In this document: positions 1 through 13,300 of the stretch, in pieces
Layout: each line of letters opens with the position of its first letter
Numbering within the stretch: position 1 is the first letter of the stretch
Source: Aporrectodea caliginosa
Lineage: Eukaryota > Annelida > Clitellata > Crassiclitellata > Lumbricidae
Direction: 5' to 3'
Assembly (NCBI GenBank): GCA_020284085.1
Contig: JACEVL010005024.1
Span: forward strand, 496,001 to 560,000
Length of the DNA: 64,000 bases
Made by a program: the position numbers and the translations under genes
Notes under the pieces: model-generated
What the model was told of the DNA's origin: nothing
Seen by the model: only the letters and a program-made list of their open reading frames with translations
The model's database searches: none

Positions 1-1322
1 TGATGTTACTCATTACATTTTTACATGGCACCTTGCAAACAAGCTACAGCTAGACACAGTTAAGCCGCTGTACGACAGACAGGTTCAAAATTAAGAACGT
101 GACTCTAGAATGACAACGTATCAAGTGAAACCATCTGATTAGTAAAAGGAACAGATGCAATCAAAGGAACACACAATAAATCAATTGAAGAAACTCAATA
201 CAATGTACATAAAAACTGTAGAAACAAAACGGACAGAAATTGACTAACGTGAAAACCAATTGTAAATAACACGATCTTTTAGTCTGCACAATATATGAGG
301 CAGATTCAGTACTTCATTAATTTTTTCAATAAACAATAATTACATTATTTTAGCTTCAGTATTCTAAACTTCAACGTTTGAAGACTGTGGATAATCTTCA
401 GACCAGATAAACTGTTTCTCTGGTCGAAGCTTTGATCAAACCATAAATGCACAGCACCACCATCATCCAACAAGTTAAACTCGGAAATCAAGTTCGATCA
501 TGAAAGGTTGGTTGGTCAAGGCCTCATCTCATGAAATCTGCTGAGAGTGTAAACCATGCTACAGATGACCATGGCGGTCCATCTCGTTGATTTAATTTCA
601 TGGCACTCCAATCAATCAATCAATCAATTTCGTTTATTCACAACACCAGGCTGACAGGTCGCAACTTGTTACAGGTTACAGATAGGAAAAATTGTCTAAG
701 CTCTGACAGTTGCCAATGTCCAAAAGGATGAAATGAAGTAAATTTTATTTGGGATTGTAAAATTGATTGCTATGGTTACTGATTGCCAGTTGGAAGAAAC
801 TCAAATGAAATCTCTTGGACAGTAGAAATGATAAATAATAAGTCAATGCCTACTAATTCCTTGTGTTCACCATTTTAATTAGCATGTAGAGCTCTGTTAA
901 GTCAATTGAATTTCTGCCAACCAGCAACGGGATAAAAGTACAGTGAGTCCGACAGTCGGAAAATGCTCGTGCAGTGACTATGCCTACAATTTCACCTTGC
1001 GACCCAAATCATGATCCAAGGTCATTTAAACCAAGTACTTAAAAATCCAGACCCACCACTCAATTTCCAGCCTATGATGTCCTTGGCAGTAAACCATAGA
1101 TAAATGTTGTGACTTGGTATTATTCCAGGCACGAGTCTCACCTGGTTTTGCAAAAGAGGTAGAGCAACCTTTAGGTCACAGAAAAGTGAACAAATTCAGA
1201 GGGGCAACAAAAGACCCGACCGGAAAGTCTACACACAAAGCTGTCTGAATCTGCCCCAAAATTTGAATCAAACGAACACCACAAGTGAAACAAGTAAATA
1301 GGATACTACAAAACCCGCTTAC

Positions 1323-4300
1323 CCTGCACACCAGGCATCTTTTTAAAGGTATGGATCATCCACCAAATTAGTAGGCATCCCATCTCATTGCCCGTAAACA
1401 CATACCATTCACTGCTACAAATGTTCAGACTTACATTTGTCACTCACTTCAAACCTTTAATCCTTCAAAAGTCTCTTTACTTATTTCAAGTTCTACAATT
1501 TGATAGCTGTAGAACTACCAAATAACTGCAAAAACTCAAATAAAAACATATCAAATATATCAAACGTAAAACGTTTTTGCAAGTTCTGTTCGAATTGTCA
1601 CAAGTTTTGCACATTATCTGTTTGCTGTTGCGAAATTTAACTTTGGATTTAGTGCATTGTCCAAGGAAATACAAAGCTTAATCTTGGGCAAAAATGCTTT
1701 CTCAGTTATTCTAAACCTGCTTGAGTAAACTGTAGCAAGTTCATTCCATTAATACAACTTGTTTGTTGTTTAAATACTTTGTTCAATAACTAAAATAAGT
1801 TTCTTGCACCATGAACAATAACAATTCGGCACACATTCATAAAATGTAGATACTTATATAGAGTGGCAGTGTATTATTCAAGACAATGGTAACGGAGACA
1901 ATGGTAACGGTTTATCAGAGATTAATTTCTCGGACCTTTAGTGACGACAACAGTCACCATTGAAACTCATGATGCTACGTACAATACAATGGTAACGGAG
2001 ATCACCATTGAACTCACCATTGAAACTCATGATGCTACGTCGAATACAAAAGAAGATCAGACTCTCTAAATTTGCGCCTATCTCTAACCAACTTGAAAAC
2101 ACGTAGGAGCACCATTACTGTAACGTGCAAGGTTTCTCCTCATCTTTCACAAGACAAAACAGAAGACAACTTACCGTGTACACATACATGTAAATTGTAT
2201 TAAGTATACACAGTGATTCCACTAATATTTGCCATCATGACACCACAACCCCTTTCCTCAGTTCTTCACATTGCCACTTGCTTAATAAAAGGTCTTGTCC
2301 CAGAGATCACATCACACCAACACTGCAAAAAATTCACTGGCTTACCATTCACGACCATATCACCTTCAAAATCTCCCTCCTCATGTATCATATTCACTCT
2401 GGAACCTCTCCCTCATACATGGCATCCATGGTTATGCCATGTTTTGCCTCCAATGCTAGGGTAATCCAAATGTCTACACAAGGAGATTTTACTGTACCTC
2501 ACACAAACTGGAAGTTTAGTAACCATCCCTTCTTGGTCTCAGGACCCAAAGAATGGAAAAGTCTTCTAACTTCAGTTTGACAATGCACATCTGTTGCTCA
2601 ATTTAAATCAAAATTAAAAACTCATCTATTCTCACTGCACTATGATTAGAAATGTAGCATAACGCAGTGCTTCCCAAAGTGGTGGTCCGCGGACCGGTGC
2701 CGGTCCGCGAGCCCTCAGTTGCAGGTGCGCAAAGTGAGTCAAGAAACTGGTCAAATTGTCTCGGAATCAAGAAATGGCTATTCTATTTTTTAAAGTCATA
2801 ATAAAAACACTTATTAGGCTAGCATTTAAAGGACAATAGAGTCATAGAATTGGCTACACATGCTTTAATATCTAATACATATTTTAGGAATTTATTTTAG
2901 GTGATCGAAAAAGATAAATAATTAATAAATTTGGCATCGGTTCTCCTGTAGGAGGGAAAATTCCTGCCGGTCCGTGACACTGAAAAGTTTGGGAAGCACT
3001 GGCGTAACGCGCTCTCGTACAAGACTTTTTTGTTACAGCGCGCTATAAGTATCTAGTTGTATTGTATTGATAGTGTCAAAACAACCAGAACTAAAGCAAT
3101 GTAATAATGGAATAACCTTCATAGAAACTCCGCAGAAAACTACTTCAATATGTCCTCTGACAAGAGCTTCACAATTCAGAACCCATAAACAATCACTAAT
3201 GATTGACTCCACGTTCTGTTTTAACATCCTTTGATAAGATAACAGAAAAAACTTCTAGCTTGAAGGGAGGTCGCCCATACTTTAAATTCAAAATAACACA
3301 CATTTACACATATATACACTGAAAAGCCAATAAGCAAATGCCAAAAAGCTACTAATCTAATAGAATCTATTAATTCTTATACTAACATATGCAAACATAT
3401 ATTCAATATGTTGAAAATCAGCAGCTAATATTCAAACAAAAGACATAGTTTCAGTGGTACAAGGAGATGGAATTCATCTCCTACGCTTAGGCAACAGACA
3501 ACAACAACAGCTCATCCCAGGCCATCAAACAAGCTGTACTTACCTTAACAATGCTTGCTTTAAAAGACCTAATGTATGCAAGTTCACTTATTCCTTCATC
3601 AGTCATTATGCTTGGAACAGGTAACGACAAATGCAGTGGCAATCATCGAGAGAAAAATAGAAGAGCAACTACATCTGCAAATATGCAAGCAACTACTTAC
3701 TCCGGTTGTTTTTCAGCCAATGCAAGTCGATCAGCATCTGGATCATTTGCCAAGATCACCGTACTGTTGTTCTCATTTGCAGTACGAATGGCATGATCCT
3801 AACCATCAGACATATGAGCAACAACACACGGCATTACAATAAAACAAATCCAAATAGAATATAGCGGGGCGTGCTCATGGTCCCTTTTGCCCGCACAGCT
3901 ACTAAGCAGAATCGAGCCTTCTCAGTGGTTGGTCCATCCCTCTGGAACGGGCTCCCTTTGACGCTGCGCTTGCATCCCAGAATCCACTCTGAATCTTTCT
4001 ATATTTGCCTCAAAACTGTTCTTTTCCGCCGTGCTGTGGTCGGGAGCGCTCCTGAGTAGTAACCTTGAAGGGGCGCTATATACAACTTCGTAATGAATGA
4101 ATGAATGAATGAATAATATCAATCACCCCTCACACTAACAAATATTGCACTAAATTCAAGGATACCATCTACACGCTTTCCCACATTAATCAGCTACAAT
4201 TTGTTTTAAATGTTGCATCTGACAAACTTCACTTGAAGTGGTGCTATACAAAGTTGCAATTCTAATTATAATTGAAACAGCTTTAAAGGAGTGCAACAGC

Positions 4301-7300
4301 CGAAGGAATGCAACAAAATAAGCTAACAACACAAAGGTCAAATGTTCAGATGACATACCAGAGCACTTTTGCCTTCCTCTGGATTGGGATATTTCACTGT
4401 TGGAAAGTCAGGATCAGGTTCAACCTACAATTCAAGTTTAGCAATGAAACACAAACCTGCGAGAAACAACAGAGATTAAATTGTTTCTACAGTGTGTGGC
4501 AAATAAATAAATTTCTCCCAAGAAATTGTTATGATATTTTCTGCCAGAACTTAAATAGAACGTTTACATACTTTATTTTTTGTAAATTATATTCAACATA
4601 TAACAAAAAAAATACTAGGATGTGTAATATACAGGAAGCAAGCAAAGCACAGAAATTTGTAAAGAAACTAGAGCATAATCCTATATTTGTCACAAAACTG
4701 TCACCTGCATACAGTTTCAGCAATTTTAAGTTAACGTACTCGAACCTAGAAATTAGTGGATTAAGCCCCAGATCTGCACTGCTCACAAAGAATACCATCA
4801 GATAGATGCAGAAATGAAATGACAAACATTGTTATATAGCATACTTTTAAATTGACATTTCTGTTCTGAATTTGTCTAATTTATGAGTTTTCAAATAGTA
4901 AGAAATTCTAATGATTACCAAAGACAACAAACCAAAGAATCTGGTAATGACACTCAAAATACCACTACTAACGAAAATATTGTGAAGATTTAAGACCAGA
5001 TTTTTGTTATTTCCACTCTTTCCATTCTTTTATTGTACATCGTAGATTCAGTTAAAGTAATGCACACATTAAACCAAGCAATGCTAATTAACATAAATGA
5101 GTAAACAATAAGGCAAACCTGATCAACAACTGGTATGCAAGATTTAAAGCCAAATGTCTTCAACGCATCGTTGAAGAACTTGTAACCTACACCATGCATT
5201 GCTGTATAAGTAAATCGGAGTGCAGTTGTTGCATTTAGGTCTGGTTTTGACAGGTACCTGCCATTTCAACAAACACAATTCTCAAATTCTCAACTAATAG
5301 TTCAGTACAAACAATTTCTTAAATATTAAGTTATAGTGGAATTCCTGGAAATCTTTCCTAAAGGGTTCCAAAGTTGAAGAACATTGGAATTTTCAAGAGA
5401 AACCTGGCATTAGCCCTCAAACCCCGATTCCAAGATGTCGGACAATGCCCTTGTGGTCTTTCTCTCTTGACAAATGATCCGTCTGCCCGCCGCCCATCGA
5501 TCCGTCCTTCCATCTTTCATCTGTATTTCCATCAGAATCGAATTATGGTAGGTTACAGTTTAGTAGTGCAAGTGAATGTAAAGGCATGACTTCTGACTCT
5601 AACATGTCATTTCTGACGATGTTCAGGCCATATGCAAATCAGTATACTTTCACATATGAGGGCAGAGACAAATTCAGGTCGCACTTCAACTCGAGCTCAT
5701 CATGCCTTCCCATGTATTGAACCATCTTAAGGCTCCAATGGGTTGACCAGTGGGTCTACAGTTAGGCCCCATATCCCAGAACAAGCTGATAACTGTGTCC
5801 ATAATTCTGTTATTAACTGTGTCAGCTTGATTATTTTCAATGAATGAATATTGATTGAATCTTTGTGGTCTTCCATTGCACTTATGCTATGTTGCACTCA
5901 GCCCTGTTCAGCAAACATTTTCAAACTGTATTAAAACGCATTTGTTTAGACCAGTTAGACAGCCATGTGTGCAGCGCTTTGTAAGGTACTTAAAAGGTGC
6001 CATATTAAATGTTCTGATACACACATATATACCCTGCACCAGTATGGCTTTGAACTCTTGAGCATTCTCAGTAGCTGGTCCTAATCTGCAGTCTGGTCTT
6101 GGATAACATGTCAGATGAACTTCAACATGCATACAATGAGAATAACTGCTTGTTTTGGAAGCATAGAAACCGTCTGAACCGTTATTCAGTTCAAATGGCA
6201 ACCCTAAGCATAAACAACTGTCAGCTGAAACCTTTGTTCACTTAAAAAAGCAGTTCTACCGGTCATTTGCTTCATCAGTTTATGTAACAATTATATCAGC
6301 CATGTAAAAAGCATACCTAAACAACACTATGATGAAATGCCTCAGGCATAACCCAAATAACATAAAATAATTATTATGCATCTTAATGGAAACACCTGAC
6401 TCGGGCAAAGTCTTGGCATCGGAACATCTATTGGCAAAATCACAAGCACAAGAATAACTACAAATAAAGACAATTGTGACCCAAGGGATCAAAATGAGTC
6501 GCATGTCGGAAATTTTAGAATATGAGTATTTTACATATTCTTAAATTGAAAGACCACATTTTTTGCTTTGAAATGACACCAAAAGTTTGGTTCTACCTTA
6601 TTTTTTGACAAAGTTACAAATGATTATGTGTTTTTTTAAATTTCATTTATTTTAATACATAATCACAAAAACTAAAAGTATTCTCTGTTCAAAATTCAGA
6701 AAATATGTGAGAAATGAGAAATGTAAAAAAAAACATGTTCACCAATTTTCATTAAAATCTGAAAATAAGAAAAAGTGACAGCTGATCATATTTTGCTGTT
6801 TTTCTAGGAATGTAAATTGCTGACATCCAACTCATTTTGATCCCTTGGGTCATATATGTGAGCTCGTACTTCTGATATGAGAGCTTCTTCAAGTCTTCCA
6901 TGTAACAACTGTAAATTTCATCGTAAGGATCTTTACACTCTGGTGACTTTTCCGTGATCGAAGTGTCCCAAGAGAGCGGCCAAGGCTCCAAGTTAGCCAG
7001 AATCTTAGAAGAAATACCTTTGTCATGAGGTGAAATGATCTGAAATGAGCAAAAGCATAAACCACATATAAACTGCACAGGCCTGAACTTACTTATATAT
7101 AGATGCCTAAATACACAGGATTTGTAATCATACTTGAACACAGCATAATGCTATCTTAATTCTACCAGAGACTGCAGTGTTATAGCATATTACTCAATTA
7201 AAAATAATATTTTGTGCTTCCACGTTCATTTATAAACAATAGCAATACCTAATCTAACCTAAATGTGAAGCGTACCACAAGAAAGCATTGCAAAATGAAT

Positions 7301-10300
7301 TGCAGTTGTCTTATTTCAGCCAAAAGATTGTAAATCTCAGCTGGGAACACTGCAGGGCTGCACTACAGATACCAAATGAAGCTACAAAATGAGCGTGAAT
7401 TTCCCAGTGAATAAGCAGAGAGCTGTGGGCCAACAGCATGTGGCTGGGAGGCATCCTGGCGTGGTTGCAAGACAAGTGGTTTTGTTATCCTTACCCTAAC
7501 AAATACAAAACGTTACAGAACCAATGAATAGAGATATCAAATGGCAAGTACACACAAACTACCGGTAAATGAAAATGTTAACCTTGATATATCTATGGTT
7601 TCGAGAAATTTCTCAAAAGGTACCATGGAAATGTTCCAATACATGCATATGTACATCAATTTCCAGCTATCTATAAAAAGGTTTAATTAAACAGCAACTT
7701 TTTGGTTACAACTAACCCACACATTTAATTTTAAATCAGCATAACTCAAATAACCCTAGTGAAAGGGTGAAAGTCACTCTTTTGTCAGCCTCCTTGGATT
7801 ATTTAGCCTCCGTGTCACATGTTTTATAACATGTGAAGGAGATATCACAGTTTACAAAATCTGAGGCTAAATAAAATAAAGGAAAAAACAAAAATAATGA
7901 AAAGCAGCAGAGGAAAAACAAATAACAGACCTGAGCACCATTAGAATAGTAGACCTAAAAATTAACAGATAACAAGTTAATGAGCTAAATATCAATTAAC
8001 GACTGATTAATTTACAGCCAAATTTATGATAATTAATTGTGTTTAGTTTGGAAGGAGTCATTATGCTAGTCAATTACAAAGCTGAAACCTGATAAAAATA
8101 TAATACCTGATGGCTACCAGGGCCATTAATACCACCCTCCTCCTTCATCCAGGCTTGGAACTGACTTCACTCAAAAACAGCAGTGGTGGATGTCCGAGAT
8201 TTAGAACGAGTGGTGCACAACTGCACATTTATGTTCTATTTGTCAAAAATCCAATCCTATCCAACTGTTGCATTTTAAAACTAGAGCCTTGTCAAACTCG
8301 GCTGACTCTTGTTATGGACCATTACGACACTAGTTCAGGGGTCTCCAAAGTACGGCCCGCGGGCCACATCCGGCCCGCTAAGGCCTTTAATCTGGCCCGC
8401 GGAACTCTCCTTGAAGAAACAAACTAAATTGGGAAAATTGAAAATTTTAACGCCGCTGTACTCTGACATGCATATTGCCAAAATCCATGTCACTGTTATC
8501 ACACTAATCAGGACTAACGAGAAACCATCTTAATTGTTGTTGATATCTGCATTGAAATTCTGCACTGCATCAGACCTCAGGAATAATTAGTCCGTTTAAA
8601 GTTATTAATTCGCGATTTTTCCTCGGAGTTTTGGCCCTTGACGCTTTAGAAGCCAGAAATGTGGCCCCCTGCTGGAAAACTTTGGAGACCCCTGCACTAG
8701 TTGACTGCAATTGCTGATAAGAATTTGAATTCTCTTTTAAATGTCTTTCTTTCGAAGACCTCGAATCTTACTTAAGTTGCTAGCACAGAATTCTTCTTTT
8801 GACGTGGAGCACAAAGTGCCTGTCATCAGCAATCCAACCTAATCTAATTAATGACTTCCATGATAGTGCCACCACTATCGTAGTGCCCCAGGCATCAATC
8901 AATGCTCGGTTCACATGAAATCACAGCCGAGAAACACAATCATTTGGAGAAGTATGGTCAAATTCTATTTTTTATATTGTATTCATTAATTTATATAGCG
9001 CCACTCACAGCAGTGGACATCCAGTAGCACTCCCAGTGCGAGAGCCCCTAGAGAAGAAGAAGGTTTTGAGGAGGGAGAAGGCTGTAGGAAGATTTGGTTA
9101 GGATACGAGAGATTCCAGTCACTGTGGTTCAGCAAAAACAAAAATGCGAGTTTAGACCTAAAATACAGTGACAGAATGCACAGAGCGGGCAGTGAATTCC
9201 AAAGCTTTGGTCCAGCTAAAGAGAACATCTGAACGCACAATATAGTTCCAGTGCAAAGCATATATTTACTTTATATCCGTTGTCCTCCTTCGGATTGTGT
9301 GAAGCGGTTACCATAATCCCCCAGTCACACTTCTTGTGCAGAACTCCATAAGCCTAAACCAATTACACATTTAAAGCATGTCTTTACTAATAAAAGCCTT
9401 TAAATGCATCTTCTTTACAGTGAACTAAGTAATGAAACACGGTAAGAAGTTAGGGTCAACTGGGGTAAACTGAACTAGGGGGTAATGTGAACTACTTTTG
9501 TTTTATATTTCTATAAAAATCAAATTAATTGATAAGTCACATTTTACTTACTGGTTGTCAGTGCAACAAGTTGGTTTGTTGATCAACACTTAAATAAAGG
9601 TAATAATTGCATGAAAACATGTGTTTGTAAAATGTTGAAGTTACAGTTTCAGAAAAGGCCGAAAAATCGCGATTCGAAACTTTGAAGATGCGTTTGGTCA
9701 AGGAGCCAATGTGGCTAAATGAAGTCATTTAAAATTATTTTCTACATGCTGGAACTGACAAATGTCATGTATGCAACCTTTCATATATCCTTTTTTGTAT
9801 CCTTTGGAGTATTTATTTGTGTATCATGGGCTGTAGAAACAGTTCACATTACCCCTCGAAAACGGGGTAATGTGAACTATGTGGCACAACAACATTCAAG
9901 CTGTACTTGAGTGCACTGCTCACTACCTATACTCAAAAAAACAGCTTCTTGTCTCTAATGTCTGTTTTATTTGTTTTCAGGCTCAATATAACGCGATATT
10001 ATTGTGAAAAATGCCAAGAACTTACAAACCTCGTCCCACTGCTGATTGTCGGAAGTGTGACTATAATAAAGACGATTTGTCAAAAGCAATTGATTCAGTT
10101 ATTGGTGGAACTCTTTCATCTTATCAAGCAGCAGCGACATTTGGTGTGCCACGAGGAACTGTCGCACGCCACATTGCGTACTATAAACGTAATGGAACAC
10201 TGCTTAAAATTGGACAGGGACGACCTACCATCTTGTCATACGATGAAGAGAAATTGTTGGTCACTATTCTACAGACCAGAGCTTCTGCTGGATTTCCAAT

Positions 10301-13300
10301 GGACAAAGCAGATCTAATTGACCTCATTACAGAATATCTGCCAAATGTGGGAAAGGAAGCACTATTCCCTCACGGTAGACCTGGAGCAGACTGGTATGCA
10401 AACTTCATGAAGAGATGGCGTCAGGAACTGACCGTTCGTAAACCTGAACTACTGACATTAAGCCGTGCTCTTGCATGCAACAAAGCTGCAGTCGATGCAT
10501 GGTTTAAATTGTTGGGTAACAAGCTGACAGAGCTGAATCTACATCATAGTCCTGCTCAGATCTTCAACTGTGATGAAAGTGGCTTAAGTTCGAATCCTGG
10601 TATGAGTAAGATAATCGCGAAGCGAGGTAGCAAAAATCCCGTCATGGTTGTACCTGGATCTGGCAAGGAGCAGTTCACTATTCTTGCTCTAGCCAGTGCA
10701 TCCGGGAAACAGTATCCACCGTTTGTGGTTTTCAGTGGCAAGAATTTGTATGATATTTGGATGAGAGGAGGACCTGACAATGCACTGTACGGTACATCAG
10801 ACAATGGTTGGATGGACACCAACCTGTTCTCCAACTGGTTCAAACAGGGCTTCTTGAAGTGGACCAAGGATTTGCCACGGCCATTGCTGCTTATTTTTGA
10901 TGGTCACATGTCTCATATTTCTTTGGAAATCATAAATCTGGCCATACAAAATGAAACTCACTTGCTGTGTCTGCCACCACACTGTTCCCATCTGTTGCAG
11001 CCGTTAGACGTTGGTGTATTCAAACCAGCTAAAGACGAATGGAGAAAAATACTGAAACAGTGGTACAAGGAGTCACGCATGAAATGTATTGACAAAGGAC
11101 AGTTCAGCAAGTTGTTGAAGGAGCTGTATGGAAAAATGAAGCCCCAGCATGCAGTCGCTGGTTTCTCCAAGTGTGGCATATATCCATATGATCCGACAGC
11201 AATAGCAGTTGATAAACTTGCTCCAGCTGCAACATTTGATGTTGAACCACCACAAGTTCATCCAAGTACATCAGGCACCGTAAGTTCAGGTCTTTCACAA
11301 GTGGATGTCAGCCCAAGTACTCCATCACGGGCTTCTCAACTGTCAACTGCAGTGGTAGGCCTACAGCCCAGCACACTGGGCGATAGTTCGCAACAGCCAG
11401 CAACACCGTCTAATCTTCAAGATACGCCTACACCTAATTCAGATTGTCTGAGCACCCCACACACAGCAATGAGAAAAGCAGTGCTTAATCAACTTAAATT
11501 GTGTAATGCTGCTGTCAGACAGAAGACTGTGAAGAGAAAAATTAGCAAGCAGTTTGGCGGTGAGTGTCTAACAGAAGAAGAAGGCAGGAAACGATTGGCT
11601 GAGAAGAGACAAATTCAAGAATCAACAGCAAAGAAAACAGCTGTCACGAATCCAAAGAAGATTGGCCTAGGTCTACGCGTAAAAGGATCAAAGAAAAAGG
11701 AAAGACCAGTAGAATCTGACAGTAGGCCTACAGCAACAGATGTAGAACCAGATAATGATGCACAACCAGACTTCGATTATAACATGTCAACTGTTACATC
11801 GGCCGAGACTGTGCTTGAGAACATGCCAACTACAGGCAAGAGGCATACAAACATTAGGCCTATTGTTGGTGACTTTGTAAAAGTTCAATATGAATCAGAC
11901 TTCTACCCAGCTGAAGTGATGGCAATCAATGAAGATTTGTTCAAGTGCAATTGCATGATTTCAAGCAAGAGTGGATGGCGTTGGCCTGCTAAAAGGGACG
12001 AACTGTGGTACTCAGTTGATGACATAAAGAAAATGCTGGGTCAGCCTATACCTATCTCAAGCAGAGGAGTGTATAAGTTTGACAATTTTGCTCACTGAAC
12101 TGGATTCTGGCAAAATAACCCATAAAGACATCTTCCAAGCTTAGACTGCATCTAGTCTGGACAATTTAGTTTAGTTCCGAACACAGTTCAGTGTTCCGAA
12201 ATTTCATTTTTGAGCGTTCGCTGTTCAGTAACTTTACTTTTGAGCTTGAACTGCATGACAGAACTTTTTAAAGCACTTACAGTAGTTCACATTAGCCCTG
12301 CCAATAACACAATTGGGGTATTTTGATTTTCCATGACATTTTCATTAGCAGTTCACATTACCCCGATCACGGGGTAATGTGAACTACCTCACAGGTATAA
12401 AAAAAATTGACACCAGCAAATCTATTGCTGATGTCAGAATGTAAACTGCAGATTCTTATAGCTGAATGTTATGGTGCATAAACAGAATATAAAAACTTTT
12501 GTATAAAAAGAAGTAACAACAAAAAAATTAAAGAATTTGTCAAAAGTAGTTCACATTACCCCGGTTGACCCTATTGGAAGTTAAGCGGCGTTGTGTTGGT
12601 TTAATATTCTGCAGATTAAATAGGCTTTTAAACACATTTTTAAATAAAAGTTTCATTAAAGTTTAGATATAGCTAGTAATTTCGTGTTTACATTTAAGGA
12701 CGTAAAACAGTTGTGAATCAATCGCATTTTTCATCTTAATTTATTCATAACCGCAACTTACCAAATTTTTTGGCTGGCCTCTTGTTCTCCTCCATTACAG
12801 GCTACATATAGGCTACATGAAGATTTGTAATTCAGACAGAGCAGTGAAATGACGGAGCAGGTTATATTTACTTCTACCACAACTGCACTGTAAGAGACTG
12901 TCAAGCTATGTCACTTTTGAGACAAACTGAGCAGAAAACTCACCACAAATGGAGTCGGACAAATTTTAGAGAACAGATAGACAGGAATCTTCTGGTTGAG
13001 CAAAACGGCAGCCGTCAATTCTGCAAATCTGCAGAAATCAGAGCATTTGAGTAAACAAAGACAACTGAAACCTCAGACTTTCTAACCATTTCATAAGAAT
13101 ATAATAAAATGAGAACCTGTTATATCCAAATTAAACCAGTAAAGCACTGGTCTCTAGTTTCTCAGATATATTAGATTTTGACCTGGCTTTTCCAATGGCT
13201 TTATGACTTTTTATTATGATTCATTCTAAGAGACCATTGACTGATATCTTGGACATTATAATAACAATGCTATAGAAGTCCTTAGACAAGACTGGATTAG

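Noticed and set aside
4308..4805. 165-codon plus ORF
   Set aside because: Covers PGM2 exon 10 on the opposite strand. No domain and AT-rich low-complexity translation.
10556..11298. Minus-strand ORFs of 62-103 codons
   Set aside because: Shadows of the pogo transposase.
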